From: Arsenicicoccus dermatophilus
Lineage (GTDB): Bacteria; Actinomycetota; Actinomycetes; Actinomycetales; Dermatophilaceae
Assembly (NCBI RefSeq): GCF_022568795.1
Contig: NZ_JAKZHU010000001.1
Coordinates: 1,054,001 to 1,118,000 of the forward strand
Length of the DNA stretch: 64,000 nt
Reading direction: 5' to 3'
Shown piece by piece: positions 45,456 to 53,793 of this stretch. Positions within the stretch are counted from its first letter, which is position 1; each line of letters begins with the position of its first letter. Made by a program: the position numbers and the translations under genes. Under the pieces are notes generated by a model, which saw only the letters and a list, made by a program, of their open reading frames with translations, ran no database searches and was not told where the DNA came from.

Positions 45456-46265
45456 TCAGGGCCGATGCCACTCGTACGGCGTCGTCGTGGTGATGCGCAC
45501 GAAGCCCGACCGTTCCAGGATCGGCCGCGAGTCCTCCGTCGAGTCGCTCTGCAGCAGGGTGTGGCCGCGCTGCAGGGCCGAGCGGGCGCGGGCGGCGAGG
45601 AGCGTGCGATACACCCCTCGCCCCCGCCACGCCGGCACGGTAGCCCCGCCCCACAGCCCGGCGAAGTCCGTCCCCGCGACGGGCTCCAGCCGGCCCGTTC
45701 CCACCATGCGTCCGTCCGCCTCGGCCACCCACAGCTCCATGCCGTCGTCCAGGGAGAGCCGGTGCAGCAGGGCCTGCGCCATACCGGGCAGGGACTCGCC
45801 GAAGCCCTCATCGGCGCACGCGCACATCGCCTCGACGTCGTCCGGCGAGGTCACCCGGCGCACGCAGATCCCCTCCGGCACCGAGACCTCCGTGAGCGGC
45901 GCGGCGGGTCCCACCATCACGGACTCCCATTCCCCCGGCACGAATCCCCGTGCCACGAGCGCGTCGTGGAGCCCCGGCGCGTGGTCGTGGCCGCGTGTCT
46001 TCCACTCCACGCGGGTGATCGAGGGATCCTCGGCATACCGTCGGAAGGTCTCGTCGACGAGCTCCTCGATGCCTGCGGCGTCCAGACCCCCGAGGTCGCG
46101 ATAGGTCACGAAGCCGCGGCCGCCGCGGTAGACGCCCCAGGTCACCGGGCCGTGCGGCTCCCGGACGTCCGCCGAGGCCAGCTCGGCGCGCAGCTGGGCG
46201 TCGTAGCGGGCGAGGAGCTCGTCACGAGAGGGGAGCTCGGGAGGGGTGGCGGAGGGATCGACCAT
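45456..46265 (-). CDS. GNAT family acetyltransferase with N-terminal extension
   Basis: A 269-residue protein (ATG 46265; a frame opening 12 codons earlier exists). Residues about 1-130 hold a helical domain with RDELLARYDAQLRAEL and VEWKTRGHDHAPGLHDALVARGF. The GNAT fold covers about 135-269 (VRRVTSPDDVEAMCACADEGF, VGTGRLEPVAGTDFAGLWGGATVPAWRGRGVYRTLL). Substrate unknown. Confidence 0.88.
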   Translation of the reverse strand: MVDPSATPPELPSRDELLARYDAQLRAELASADVREPHGPVTWGVYRGGRGFVTYRDLGGLDAAGIEELVDETFRRYAEDPSITRVEWKTRGHDHAPGLHDALVARGFVPGEWESVMVGPAAPLTEVSVPEGICVRRVTSPDDVEAMCACADEGFGESLPGMAQALLHRLSLDDGMELWVAEADGRMVGTGRLEPVAGTDFAGLWGGATVPAWRGRGVYRTLLAARARSALQRGHTLLQSDSTEDSRPILERSGFVRITTTTPYEWHRP

Positions 46266-46320
46266 GGCGGTCACCCTGGCAGTCGAGGTGCCGGCGGGCA
46301 AGGGGTTTGTCGACCCGTCG

Positions 46321-47151
46321 TCATCGGGTCCGGGTCGTGAAGGGGCGCACGGCGACCGGGGCGAGACGGTGTCCGGGCGAGCTGAAGCGCAGGTTCGCGA
46401 CGCGGGTCCTCCCGGCGGACCCGCTGGCCTCGACCATCCGGCCGGCTCCCAGGTAGATCGCGACGTGGTTGGTGATGCCGTTCGGCCCGATCCAGAAGAC
46501 GAGGTCGCCGCGCTGCCGCCGGGCGACGGGCACGTGCTCGAACCGCGCGGTGTAGAGCGCCTGGGTCGTGACGTAGCCCGGCGACTGGTGCTTGGTCACC
46601 GTGATCGGCTGGGGGTCGATGCCCGCGGCCGCGAGCGCGGCCAGCACCAGGCCCGAGCAGTCGTGGCCGAGGGCCTTGGGGCCGGCGCCGCCCCAGGTGT
46701 ATGGCGACCCCTGCTGGGCCACGGCATACCGGATCATCGCCTCGATGCGCTGGCTGCGCGTGGCTCTGGTGGACACCGCGATCGACGGACGCCAGGCGTC
46801 GATCGTCCAGGGCTGCCCGGTGCGCAGCGCCGCCCAGGTGCGCACGTCGACGATCCCGGTGGCGGGCAGGCCCGTGCGGCGCTGGAAGGTCAGGACGCGC
46901 CGGCGCGTGGTGTCGTCGTACATCTCGCGACGGGGGGCCAGCCCCACCGCTCGCTGGACCAGCGACACCTTGGTCCCGCACCAGCCCTTGCTCAGCGCCA
47001 CCCCGCCCGCGGCGGGCACGAGCCGGGTCACCGGCTGGATGAACGGCGCCGCGGGGCGCCAGGGGGCCTCGGCCGCGCGGGCCGTGGCGGAGGAGACGAG
47101 GGTGGCGGCGCCGGCGGCGAGACCGCTGACGAGGGTGCGACGGGTGATCAC
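46321..47151 (-). CDS. Secreted NlpC/P60 peptidoglycan hydrolase with peptidoglycan-binding domain
   Basis: A 276-residue protein with a twin-arginine-like signal (ITRRTLVSGLAAGAATLV, cleavage near ATARA). A PG_binding_1-type repeat follows (LVQRAVGL, TRRRVLTFQRRTGLPATGIVDVRTW), then the NlpC/P60 domain with Cys in GHDCSGLVLAAL, His in GITNHVAIYLG, and GDLVFW. Cuts peptide bonds of peptidoglycan, probably during growth or separation. GTG 47151 follows a short GGAG. Confidence 0.93.
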   Translation of the reverse strand: MITRRTLVSGLAAGAATLVSSATARAAEAPWRPAAPFIQPVTRLVPAAGGVALSKGWCGTKVSLVQRAVGLAPRREMYDDTTRRRVLTFQRRTGLPATGIVDVRTWAALRTGQPWTIDAWRPSIAVSTRATRSQRIEAMIRYAVAQQGSPYTWGGAGPKALGHDCSGLVLAALAAAGIDPQPITVTKHQSPGYVTTQALYTARFEHVPVARRQRGDLVFWIGPNGITNHVAIYLGAGRMVEASGSAGRTRVANLRFSSPGHRLAPVAVRPFTTRTR

Positions 47152-47200
47152 GGGGGCTCCAGGCGCGGTCGGGGGAGTCAGGACGAGCCATTCGTCACTC

Positions 47201-47206
47201 AAAGTA
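47201..47206 (-). promoter_or_regulatory. -10 box TACTTT upstream of the NlpC/P60 gene
   Basis: TACTTT on the minus strand lies about 50 bases before GTG 47151 in an otherwise GC-rich gap; no -35 box recognised. Confidence 0.35.
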
Positions 47207-47364
47207 TCCGCTTGCCTCGGATGGGCTACCGAGCTGCGGAGGACTGCACCCACCTGGAGCAGCGCACCTCGGCACCGGCCCGACCCGCCGTGATAGTCAG
47301 GGAGCGAGGGCCGCGCCCCGCGCACCCGCCGACCATCCCCATGCACCCCGAGCAAGGAGTCGCC

Positions 47365-47697
47365 ATGATCGCCATCACCGTCAAGTGGGACGTCAAGCCC
47401 GAGTACGCCGACCAGTTCCCCGAGCTGACGCGGGAGTTCACGCAGGCGTGCCGTGCCGAGCCGGGTTGCCTGTGGTTCGAGTGGTCGCGCTCGCTGGAGC
47501 GTCCGCACGAGTACATCCTCCTCGAGGCCTTCCGTGACGCCGAGGCGGGCGCCGCGCACGTGCAGTCCGAGCACTTCGCGAAGGCGATGAAGGAGCAGGG
47601 GGCCTACGCGGCCTCCCGCCCCAAGATCATCTCCGTGGAGAAGGACGGCGAGGGCTGGGACGAGCTCGGCGAGATCGAGATGCCCGACGAGGGCTGA
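47365..47697 (+). CDS. Antibiotic biosynthesis monooxygenase (ABM) domain protein
   Basis: A 110-residue single-domain protein: MIAITVKWDVKPEYADQFPELTREFTQACRAEPGCLWFEWSRSLERPHEYILLEAFRD is a classic ABM dimer fold with YgiN-like quinol monooxygenase features. AAGGAG at 47354-47359 selects ATG 47365. It may detoxify quinones; a small heme-handling role is also possible for this fold. Confidence 0.92.
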   Translation: MIAITVKWDVKPEYADQFPELTREFTQACRAEPGCLWFEWSRSLERPHEYILLEAFRDAEAGAAHVQSEHFAKAMKEQGAYAASRPKIISVEKDGEGWDELGEIEMPDEG

Positions 47698-47760
47698 GCC
47701 GGTCGCGGCGGGACTCGTCGTACAGATGCGTCCCGCTGCGAGCACCGCCTGTGTCCGGCA

Positions 47761-47781
47761 GGATCGGGTCCGACCCGATCC
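47761..47781. promoter_or_regulatory. 21-bp inverted repeat upstream of the VOC gene
   Basis: GGATCGGGTC and GACCCGATCC flank one C. It lies 21 bases before the ATG at 47803, a place for an operator, or it may be the terminator of the monooxygenase gene. Confidence 0.5.
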
Positions 47782-47802
47782 CCGCCCAGAGAGCAGGCCG
47801 AG

Positions 47803-48200
47803 ATGCCCTCCCGTCCGGTCCACTTCGAGATCCACGTCGACGACCTGGAGCGAGCCAAGCGGTTCTACGGCGAGTGCTTCGGCTGGCAGTTCCAGGACTG
47901 GAGCGAGTTCGCCGGCGCGCCGTATGCCGGGTGCGCCACCGGCCCGGGGGTGCGTCGGGGATCAACGGGGCTCTCATGCAGCGGCAGGGCCCCGCGCCCG
48001 CCATCGACTCCCCGGTGCGCGGCGCCGTGCTGACGATGGGTGTGGAGGACTTCGACGCCGTCGAGAAGCGCATCCTGGACGGTGGCGGCCAGGTCGCCCT
48101 GGCGAAGTACGCGCTGCCCGGGATGGCGTGGCAGGGCTACTACCTCGACACCGAGGGCAACGTGCTCGGCATCCACCAGCCCGACCCCGAGGCCCGCTGA
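47803..48200 (+). pseudogene. VOC family protein with a -1 frameshift in a G5 run
   Basis: Frame 1 gives VHFEIHVDDLERAKRFYGECFGWQFQDW and PYAGCATGPG; the next frame continues SGINGALMQRQGP, VLTMGVEDFDAVEKRI and GYYLDTEGNVLGIHQPD. Together they form one complete VOC (glyoxalase-like) protein of about 132 residues. Adding one G to the G run at 47946-47950 rejoins them. The inverted repeat upstream may regulate it. Confidence 0.85.
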
Positions 48201-48250
48201 CCCGCGGCCCCGGCCGCCTGGTCACCCGCCGGCGACGCGGAGCCCCGGCC

Positions 48251-48256
48251 TAGGCT
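48251..48256 (+). promoter_or_regulatory. -10 box TAGGCT, leaderless promoter
   Basis: TAGGCT ends 7 bases before ATG 48264, heading the three-gene overlapping set 48264-49432. Confidence 0.5.
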
Positions 48257-48263
48257 CGGCGGC

Positions 48264-48725
48264 ATGACCAGGACCACGGGCGAGGAGAGCTTCTACCTGA
48301 CCCTCGGACCCGGCCTCCCGGCTCTGCCGCTGCTGATCGCGGCCGTGCCGGGCGTGCCCGGGGTCGCCTGCACGGCGGTGGCGCTCCTGCACGGCGACCT
48401 GGTGGGGGCCGGGGTGCTCCTGCTGGGGACGTGCACGCTGGCGGGACTCTTCCTGATCCTGGCGGATCTTCGTCCGCAGGAGGCGATGGTGACCCACGGC
48501 GAGCTGCGATGCCGCTACCTGCGCAGCACGCTGGTGGTCCCGGTCGCCGACCTGGTCTCGGTCACCCGCCGGGGCGGGCTGGTGACCATCACCTATCCGG
48601 ACGGGGAGGTGATCCTCTCCGCCCCCTTCGGGACGACCTCGGAGATGAGCCGGCTCGAGGCGCTCGTCGAGCGACACCGCGGCGAGCGGTCGGAGCAGGG
48701 GGACTACGGTCAGGGGCATGACTGA
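48264..48725 (+). CDS. Membrane protein with a C-terminal PH-like beta domain
   Basis: A 153-residue protein with two helices (about 15-40 and 45-68) and a soluble part of alternating beta strands (GELRCRYLRSTLVVPVADLVSVTRRGGLVTITYPDGEVI), like bacterial PH domains. It overlaps the PAS gene by 8 bases. Function unknown. Confidence 0.7.
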   Translation: MTRTTGEESFYLTLGPGLPALPLLIAAVPGVPGVACTAVALLHGDLVGAGVLLLGTCTLAGLFLILADLRPQEAMVTHGELRCRYLRSTLVVPVADLVSVTRRGGLVTITYPDGEVILSAPFGTTSEMSRLEALVERHRGERSEQGDYGQGHD

Positions 48726-49098
48726 CGCGCCCAGCCCCTTGCTCGCCCGCGCCCTCGAGGCCGCGGGCGACGCCGTGATCGTGATCGACCGGGACGGCCT
48801 GGTCCGGGCCTGGAACCCCGCCAGCGAGCGGCTCTTCGGCCACCGGGCGGCGGACGTGATCGGTCAGGACGTGGTCGTCATGATCCCGGAGCGGTTGCGG
48901 CCCCTGCACGACCGTGGGTTCGCGGCGGCGATGGCGGTCGGGCACCTGGCGAGCGACGGAGCACCCCGGCGCACCAAGGCGATCCGCCCGGACGGCTCGT
49001 CGGTGTACGTCGTGATGACCTTCGCCGTCGTCACCGACGAGACGGGCGCCGCGATCGGCTCGGTCGCGGTGGCCCGGGAGTGGCTGCGCGATGAGTGA
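48718..49098 (+). CDS. Stand-alone PAS domain protein
   Basis: A 126-residue protein that is essentially one PAS domain: LEAAGDAVIVIDRDGLVRAWNPASERLFGHRAADVIGQDV, then MIPERLRPLHDRGF and the C-terminal beta strands. No kinase or output domain is attached, so it must act through a partner. It overlaps both neighbours by 8 bases. Confidence 0.88.
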   Translation: MTDAPSPLLARALEAAGDAVIVIDRDGLVRAWNPASERLFGHRAADVIGQDVVVMIPERLRPLHDRGFAAAMAVGHLASDGAPRRTKAIRPDGSSVYVVMTFAVVTDETGAAIGSVAVAREWLRDE

Positions 49099-49432
49099 GC
49101 CCGTGCTGTCCTATGCCCCGCTGGTCGGCCGTATGGCGACCGCCGCCGTCGGTGAGCAGGTGACCCTCGACGGCGCCGGGATCCACGACGAGATGACCAC
49201 CGCCGCAGCGGATCTCACGAGCACCGGCGTCGCGGTGATCGCCCACGCCGGCCACCCGGACCCGGGGACGCCGCTCACCGTGGTGGGGGAGCGGCGGATG
49301 CTGCACCACCTCGCGAGCGCCGCGGACGTGGAGATCCCGGTGCGCCTGCTCGCCGGCATACCGCTCACGGCCGAGCAGGGCGACGCGATCCTCTCGCGGA
49401 CCGTGCTGGCCGTGCTGGTCGCCGTCAGCTGA
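49091..49432 (+). CDS. Hypothetical protein
   Basis: A 113-residue, mildly acidic protein with alternating hydrophobic segments (GVAVIAHAGHPDPG, PLTVVGERRMLHHLA, RTVLAVLVAVS). No family recognised. Its start overlaps the PAS gene, so it may be the PAS partner; it also overlaps the convergent hydrolase gene end by 8 bases. Confidence 0.6.
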   Translation: MSEPVLSYAPLVGRMATAAVGEQVTLDGAGIHDEMTTAAADLTSTGVAVIAHAGHPDPGTPLTVVGERRMLHHLASAADVEIPVRLLAGIPLTAEQGDAILSRTVLAVLVAVS

Positions 49433-50324
49433 GGGGCCCACGGCTGCGCCCCACCCGGTCCAGGATCGCGTCGGCGACCTCCTGCGGCTCGCTCTCGGGG
49501 AGCCAGTGGGAGGCGTCGAGCTCGACGAAGAGACAGGGCGCGTCGACGAACCGCTCGGTGGCCTCGGCGGCGGCGCGCCCCAGGGCCACGTCCTGCGAGC
49601 CCCAGACATAGGTGGTCGGCACGGTGATCCGGCCGTCGCCCCCGACGGCTCCGGCACCGCCTGCGGCCCCGGAGCGCGGGCGGGCGGGCCGCACGAGCGT
49701 GGTGGCGCGATACCAGCCGATCGGGCCGCGCAGGCTCGCCGGGGTCGCGAACCTGCGGGCGTAGCGCTGCGCGACCTCGGCCGGAAGTCCGGCACTCGTC
49801 AGGAAGCTCATCATCCGCCGGGACAGCACGAGCTCTGGCACGCGCGGGACCTGGAAGGCGCCGATGTACCAGCTCTTGCGCAGCTGGTCCGGCGTCCGCA
49901 GGGCGAGCGCGAGCGCGGCGGGGTGCGGGGTGGACAGGACGGTGAGGGAGGCCAGCCGGTGCGGAGCCCGCTGCGCGACCAGCCAGGCGACGGCGCCGCC
50001 CCAGTCGTGCCCCACCAGGTGCACCCGCTCGGCGCCCGCGGCGTCCATGAGGGCGAGGACGTCCGCCACGAGCTCGGGGCCGCGATAGGCCGACACCTCT
50101 CGGGGCGACGCGCCGGGGGAGTAGCCCCGCTGGTCCGGCGCGAGGGTGCGCAGACCGGCGTCGTGCAGCCGGGGCGCCACCAGCTCCCAGGAGGAGGAGT
50201 CCTGGGGGAAGCCGTGCAGGAGCACCACGACGGCGCCGTCCCGCGGCCCGCCGTCCTGCACGTCGAAGGTCAGCCCGGCTCGCGAGAAGGTCGACAGGTC
50301 AGGGGCGCTCGTGGACGAGGTCAT
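49425..50324 (-). CDS. Alpha/beta hydrolase, epoxide hydrolase-like
   Basis: A 299-residue protein with the epoxide hydrolase pattern: VVLLHGFPQDSSSWE (oxyanion hole), APDQRGYSPGA, and the nucleophile Asp in LVGHDWGGAVAW. The C-terminal His is in LDASHWLPESEPQEVADAI. Cap-domain residues SWYIGAFQVP are also typical. ATG 50324 is preceded by CATCAT, a possible leaderless -10. Confidence 0.88.
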   Translation of the reverse strand: MTSSTSAPDLSTFSRAGLTFDVQDGGPRDGAVVVLLHGFPQDSSSWELVAPRLHDAGLRTLAPDQRGYSPGASPREVSAYRGPELVADVLALMDAAGAERVHLVGHDWGGAVAWLVAQRAPHRLASLTVLSTPHPAALALALRTPDQLRKSWYIGAFQVPRVPELVLSRRMMSFLTSAGLPAEVAQRYARRFATPASLRGPIGWYRATTLVRPARPRSGAAGGAGAVGGDGRITVPTTYVWGSQDVALGRAAAEATERFVDAPCLFVELDASHWLPESEPQEVADAILDRVGRSRGPLS

Positions 50325-50602
50325 GTCCCCATGATGGGGCGTCGCGGGCGGTCGGGTGCGCCGTGCGGGGCGGGGCATGCTCGTGGCGACCGCGGCGGAC
50401 GTCAGGCCGGCCCCCGGGTGGTGGCGAGACCCCAGGTGGCTCGAGCCGTATGCCGGCAGCGGCGTCCGCCACCCGGGCGAACGTGCGCCCGCGGTGTCCC
50501 CCTCCGTCCGAGATGTCGATGCTCACTGGTTGTCACTGCCAACTACGTGCAGTAGTTGTACGGTCACGGGCCCCGACCGGCGGCCCGGATCGGGGGTTGA
50601 CC
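50325..50602. other. Gap with a short inverted repeat, no clear gene
   Basis: About 280 bases. Open frames occur but none looks like a conserved protein. It holds the 7-bp inverted repeat CAACTAC/GTAGTTG (50540-50558) and a TACGGT box at 50559-50564 that may serve the small ORF at 50603. Confidence 0.35.
50540..50558. promoter_or_regulatory. Operator-like inverted repeat CAACTAC-N5-GTAGTTG
   Basis: Two 7-base arms around GTGCA, just before a TACGGT -10-like box (50559-50564). The arms resemble the TAC/GTA dyads bound by BlaI/CopY-type repressors, but no such gene is in the window. Confidence 0.4.
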
Positions 50603-50770
50603 ATGGACGAGACGGCGTTCGTGCACCTGCTGGCCGCGGTGCACACCGGCGCCGCCTGGGTCGCGGCGCGCTGGCCGGGCGTGGAGCGCCCGGTCCGGAT
50701 CACGTTGGCCCTGGCCTGCCTGACCATGTCCTTCGCGCTGTGGGTCACCGCCATGCGCATCTGGCCCTGA
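50603..50770 (+). CDS. Small membrane peptide, unknown
   Basis: A 55-residue ORF with one hydrophobic helix (RITLALACLTMSFALWVTAM) and an amphipathic N-terminus. ATG 50603 follows a GGGGG stretch. The possible promoter and operator lie 40-60 bases upstream. Coding is plausible but not proven. Confidence 0.4.
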   Translation: MDETAFVHLLAAVHTGAAWVAARWPGVERPVRITLALACLTMSFALWVTAMRIWP

Positions 50771-50778
50771 GGGCCCCG

Positions 50779-51995
50779 TCAGGGATGGTCGAGCTCGCGC
50801 ACCAGCCGCTCCACCAGCGATCCAGCCTGGCCCGAGATCCCCTTGCGCGACAGCGCGTTCCAGGCCCGGGAGGCCTCGTCCAGGTGCTCGGTGCGGCCGT
50901 CGCGGACCACGCGGACGACGTCGACCAGGGCCAGCTGGTGGAGGTCGAGGGCGCCGTGCCCGGTGTCGGTCAGGCGCGCGAGGACGCCACCCGGGGCCAG
51001 GTCGACGAGCCGCGCCGCGACCGGCGGGGTGTGCGCAGGTCCCGGTCCCCGCACACGACGACCGTCGGCCAGGGATAGCGCCGTGCCTCGGCGACCAGGT
51101 CGAGCGGCTCGCCCCGGAACGGCGGCTGCCGGGCCGCGGCCTCCTGGAAGGCGAGCTGCGGGTCCAGCGGTCCGCCGTCCGGCGGCAGCCCGTAGCCGAG
51201 CTGCCCGAACGCGATGCCGACGACCGGGCCCGGCTCCACCCAGCACGGCAGCCCGTCCCCGTCGATCTCGTCGATCCCCAGGCGGGACAGCCGATCCCAG
51301 GCCCATCCCAGGTGCCCGTCCAGCCGGGCCCGCAGCAGTGCGGCGAGCACCTCGGGCCCGGCGAGCTCGTAGGTCACCTGCACGACGTGGGACAGGGCTG
51401 CCATCGGCTCGCCGGCCTCCGCGACCTGGCGCACCAGCGCGGCGACGTGCGCGGTCTGCGGAACCCGCCCGTCCCACAGCAGCTCGCGCCGGTGGGCCCG
51501 GGTGGCGGCCAGGTCGTCCGCCACGGACAGGATGGGGGAGTCGAGAACCAGCGCCTGGACCAGGTGGGGGTGCCGGACGGCGACGGCCTGCGCGAGATAG
51601 GTTCCGTACGACGAACCGACCACGACGGCCCGCTCCACGTCCAGGTGCGTGAGGACCGCTGCCGTGTCGTCGGCCGCCGCCTCCACCGTGACCGCCTCGC
51701 GGGGGACCGGGTCGCCCTCGGTCGTCCGGCCGGACAGGCCGACCCCGCGGTGCTCGACCATGATCACGTCCAGGCCCTGTCTGGTCGCCCTCCGCCGGAA
51801 GGCCTCGTAGGGCAGCACGGACGCCATGCCCGGGCCGCCGGGCAGCACCACGACCGGCGTGCCCCCCGGTGGCCCGGTGCGCACCCAGGCCACCTCGAGG
51901 TCCCCGGGCAGGCCCGCGCCGAGCGGGCGCCGCAGCTCGCCACCCTCACGGGAGACGACCCGCCTCGCCCAGGTCTGCATCACGCGGCTCACCAC
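50779..51995 (-). pseudogene. Alpha/beta hydrolase (proline iminopeptidase-like) with a -1 frameshift
   Basis: Read with one extra C this is a complete S33-like peptidase of about 405 residues: VVVLPGGPGMASVLPYEAF, VEHRGVGLSG, nucleophile Ser in VVVGSSYGTYLAQA, Asp in VVVCGDRDLRTP and, in the other frame, His in TDTGHGALDL. The break is at the run 51026-51029 (minus strand ACACCCCGCC; ACACCCCCGCC would read RTPPPVAARLVDLAPG). TACGCT lies 6 bases before GTG 51995. Confidence 0.85.
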
Positions 51996-52001
51996 GCCGC
52001 G

Positions 52002-52007
52002 AGCGTA
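52002..52007 (-). promoter_or_regulatory. -10 box TACGCT of the S33-like hydrolase gene
   Basis: Minus-strand TACGCT ends 6 bases before GTG 51995, consistent with a leaderless transcript. Confidence 0.45.
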
Positions 52008-52158
52008 GCCACCGACCGTGGGAGCCACCCGCGGACGAGACCCCGAACGCGCCCTGGAGGTGCCACCGACGAGCTCACCCAGGTCCACGCTCGACCGCGC
52101 TCGCTAGGCCATTCAGGGCATCAACTGAGATTTTGAGCGGAGTTAGCATCACGCTGAG

Positions 52159-52164
52159 TAGTCT
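52159..52164 (+). promoter_or_regulatory. -10 box TAGTCT upstream of the SGNH array
   Basis: TAGTCT lies in a locally AT-rich segment (52105-52165) with TTGAGC at 52133-52138; the 20-base spacer is longer than ideal. A leader of about 35 bases with GGGGGGA before ATG 52204 would result. Confidence 0.4.
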
Positions 52165-52203
52165 CATGGCAGGTTCCAGCCACGGTGACCGGGGGGATGT
52201 CCG

Positions 52204-52983
52204 ATGGGCTTGATCACTGCAGCCATCGCCGCCACGTGCGCGGCCTTCCTGGAGGTGGGGCCGTCGCTGCCCGCGCCGCCTACGCCGGTGGTCCGGACCG
52301 CCCCCCTCACCACCGGGACCGGCGTCCTGGCGCCGCTGTCGCCCGCCAGCACCCGGTCGTGGGTCGGTCTGGAACGACTGCTGTCGGACGACCCGCGGTT
52401 CGAGTACTCCGAGGTGTGGGTCTACGGCGACTCGATCACCGTGCGGTCGGCACGCAACCTGGCTGCCCGGGTCGGCCCCGAGCTGGGCAGCAACATGGCG
52501 GTCGATGCCCAGGTGGCCATACCCACCACCCCCGCCACCGAGCGCCTCCTGGACCGCCTGCGGCGCACCCGCAACCGACCGCGCGTGCTCGTCTTCGCCC
52601 TGGGCACCAACGACGTCCCTGTCACCTACCCGGGGTTGGCGCCGTTCAACAGCCGCCCGCAGGACGTCTGGAAGGACCTGGCCGCCGTCCGCCGTGCGGT
52701 CGGTGCCGGCACCTCCATCGTCTTCGTGGAGACCTACGCCAACCGACGTTGGGCGCCGAACGACACCGTGCGCCGGGTCGAGCTCGCCAACGCCCGCCTC
52801 GTCAACGCCCAGGCCCGCAGGTCGCGGATCCCCGACGCGATCGTCCCCTGGTACGACGCGATGGCCCGCAACGAGAAGGCCTATCTCGCCGACGGGGTCC
52901 ACACCACAGCTGCGGGGGCCGACTACCGCGCCTCGGTGATGATGCCGATCCTCGCGCGGCAGTACCGCACGCACCAGGCCTGA
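52204..52983 (+). CDS. Secreted SGNH hydrolase, copy 1
   Basis: A 259-residue protein with a short hydrophobic N-terminus (MGLITAAIAATCAAFL) and the SGNH/GDSL motifs: nucleophile Ser77 in WVYGDSITV, Asn136 in FALGTNDVP, and the Asp/His pair in LADGVHTTAAG. It is the first of three tandem paralogues sharing AIPTTPATERLLDRLR and NRPRVLVFALGTND. Likely an extracellular esterase or deacetylase of cell-wall or polysaccharide material. The last bases precede copy 2 by 13 bases, so co-transcription is likely. Confidence 0.88.
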   Translation: MGLITAAIAATCAAFLEVGPSLPAPPTPVVRTAPLTTGTGVLAPLSPASTRSWVGLERLLSDDPRFEYSEVWVYGDSITVRSARNLAARVGPELGSNMAVDAQVAIPTTPATERLLDRLRRTRNRPRVLVFALGTNDVPVTYPGLAPFNSRPQDVWKDLAAVRRAVGAGTSIVFVETYANRRWAPNDTVRRVELANARLVNAQARRSRIPDAIVPWYDAMARNEKAYLADGVHTTAAGADYRASVMMPILARQYRTHQA

Positions 52984-52996
52984 GGGGACCACCACG

Positions 52997-53782
52997 ATGG
53001 GTATCGCCGCCCTGCTGACCGCCGCCCTGCTCGCCACCTCTGCGGTGGTGGCACCGCCGGCACCCAGACCCGCGGCACCTGCCACCGCGGCCCGGGTCGC
53101 CGCGCTCACCACGGCAGCGGGACAGCTGGCCCCGTTGAGCCGTAACACCACGCATAACTGGCTGACCCAGCGACGCCTGGTGTCGGACCAGGCGCGGTTC
53201 GAGAGCGCCGAGGTCTGGGTGTACGGCGACTCGATCACGGTCGGGACCGCTGCCAGCCTCGGCAACCAGGTCGCACCGCAGCTGCGGACGAGTCTGGCCG
53301 TGGATGCGCAGAACTCGATCCCCACCACCCCGGCGACGGACCGGCTGCTCGACCGGCTCAGGGTGACCCGCAACCGCCCGCGGGTGCTCGTCTTCGCCCT
53401 GGGCACCAACGACGCACCGGTGCTCTACCCGTCCCTCGCCGTCCCCAACAGCCGACCCGCGGACGTCTGGAAGGACCTCGCCGCCGTCCGCCAGGTGCTG
53501 GGGTCGCGCACCTCGATCATCTTCGTGGACACCTATCTCAACCGTCGCTATGCCCCCACCGACCGGGTCCGCGCGATCGAGATGGCCAATGCCCGGCTCA
53601 TCAACGCCCAGGCCCGCAGGTCACGGATCGCCGATGCGATCGTCCCCTGGTACGCAGCCGTGGCCAAGGACGAGCGCAGGTATCTCACCGACGGGGTCCA
53701 CCCCACGCCGGCGGGGGTCGATCTGCGGACCGCGCTGATCATGCCCGTCCTCGCGCGGCAGTTCGCCTCGCACCCTGCTTGA
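52997..53782 (+). CDS. Secreted SGNH hydrolase, copy 2
   Basis: A 261-residue paralogue with a signal peptide (GIAALLTAALLATSAVVAPP). Ser in WVYGDSITVGT, Asn in FALGTNDAPVLYPSL, His in LTDGVHPTPAG. Very close to copy 1 in the core (NSRPADVWKDLAAVR; NAQARRSRIADAIVPWY), more divergent in the first 60 residues. Confidence 0.88.
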   Translation: MGIAALLTAALLATSAVVAPPAPRPAAPATAARVAALTTAAGQLAPLSRNTTHNWLTQRRLVSDQARFESAEVWVYGDSITVGTAASLGNQVAPQLRTSLAVDAQNSIPTTPATDRLLDRLRVTRNRPRVLVFALGTNDAPVLYPSLAVPNSRPADVWKDLAAVRQVLGSRTSIIFVDTYLNRRYAPTDRVRAIEMANARLINAQARRSRIADAIVPWYAAVAKDERRYLTDGVHPTPAGVDLRTALIMPVLARQFASHPA

Positions 53783-53793
53783 TCCAGGTCGCC

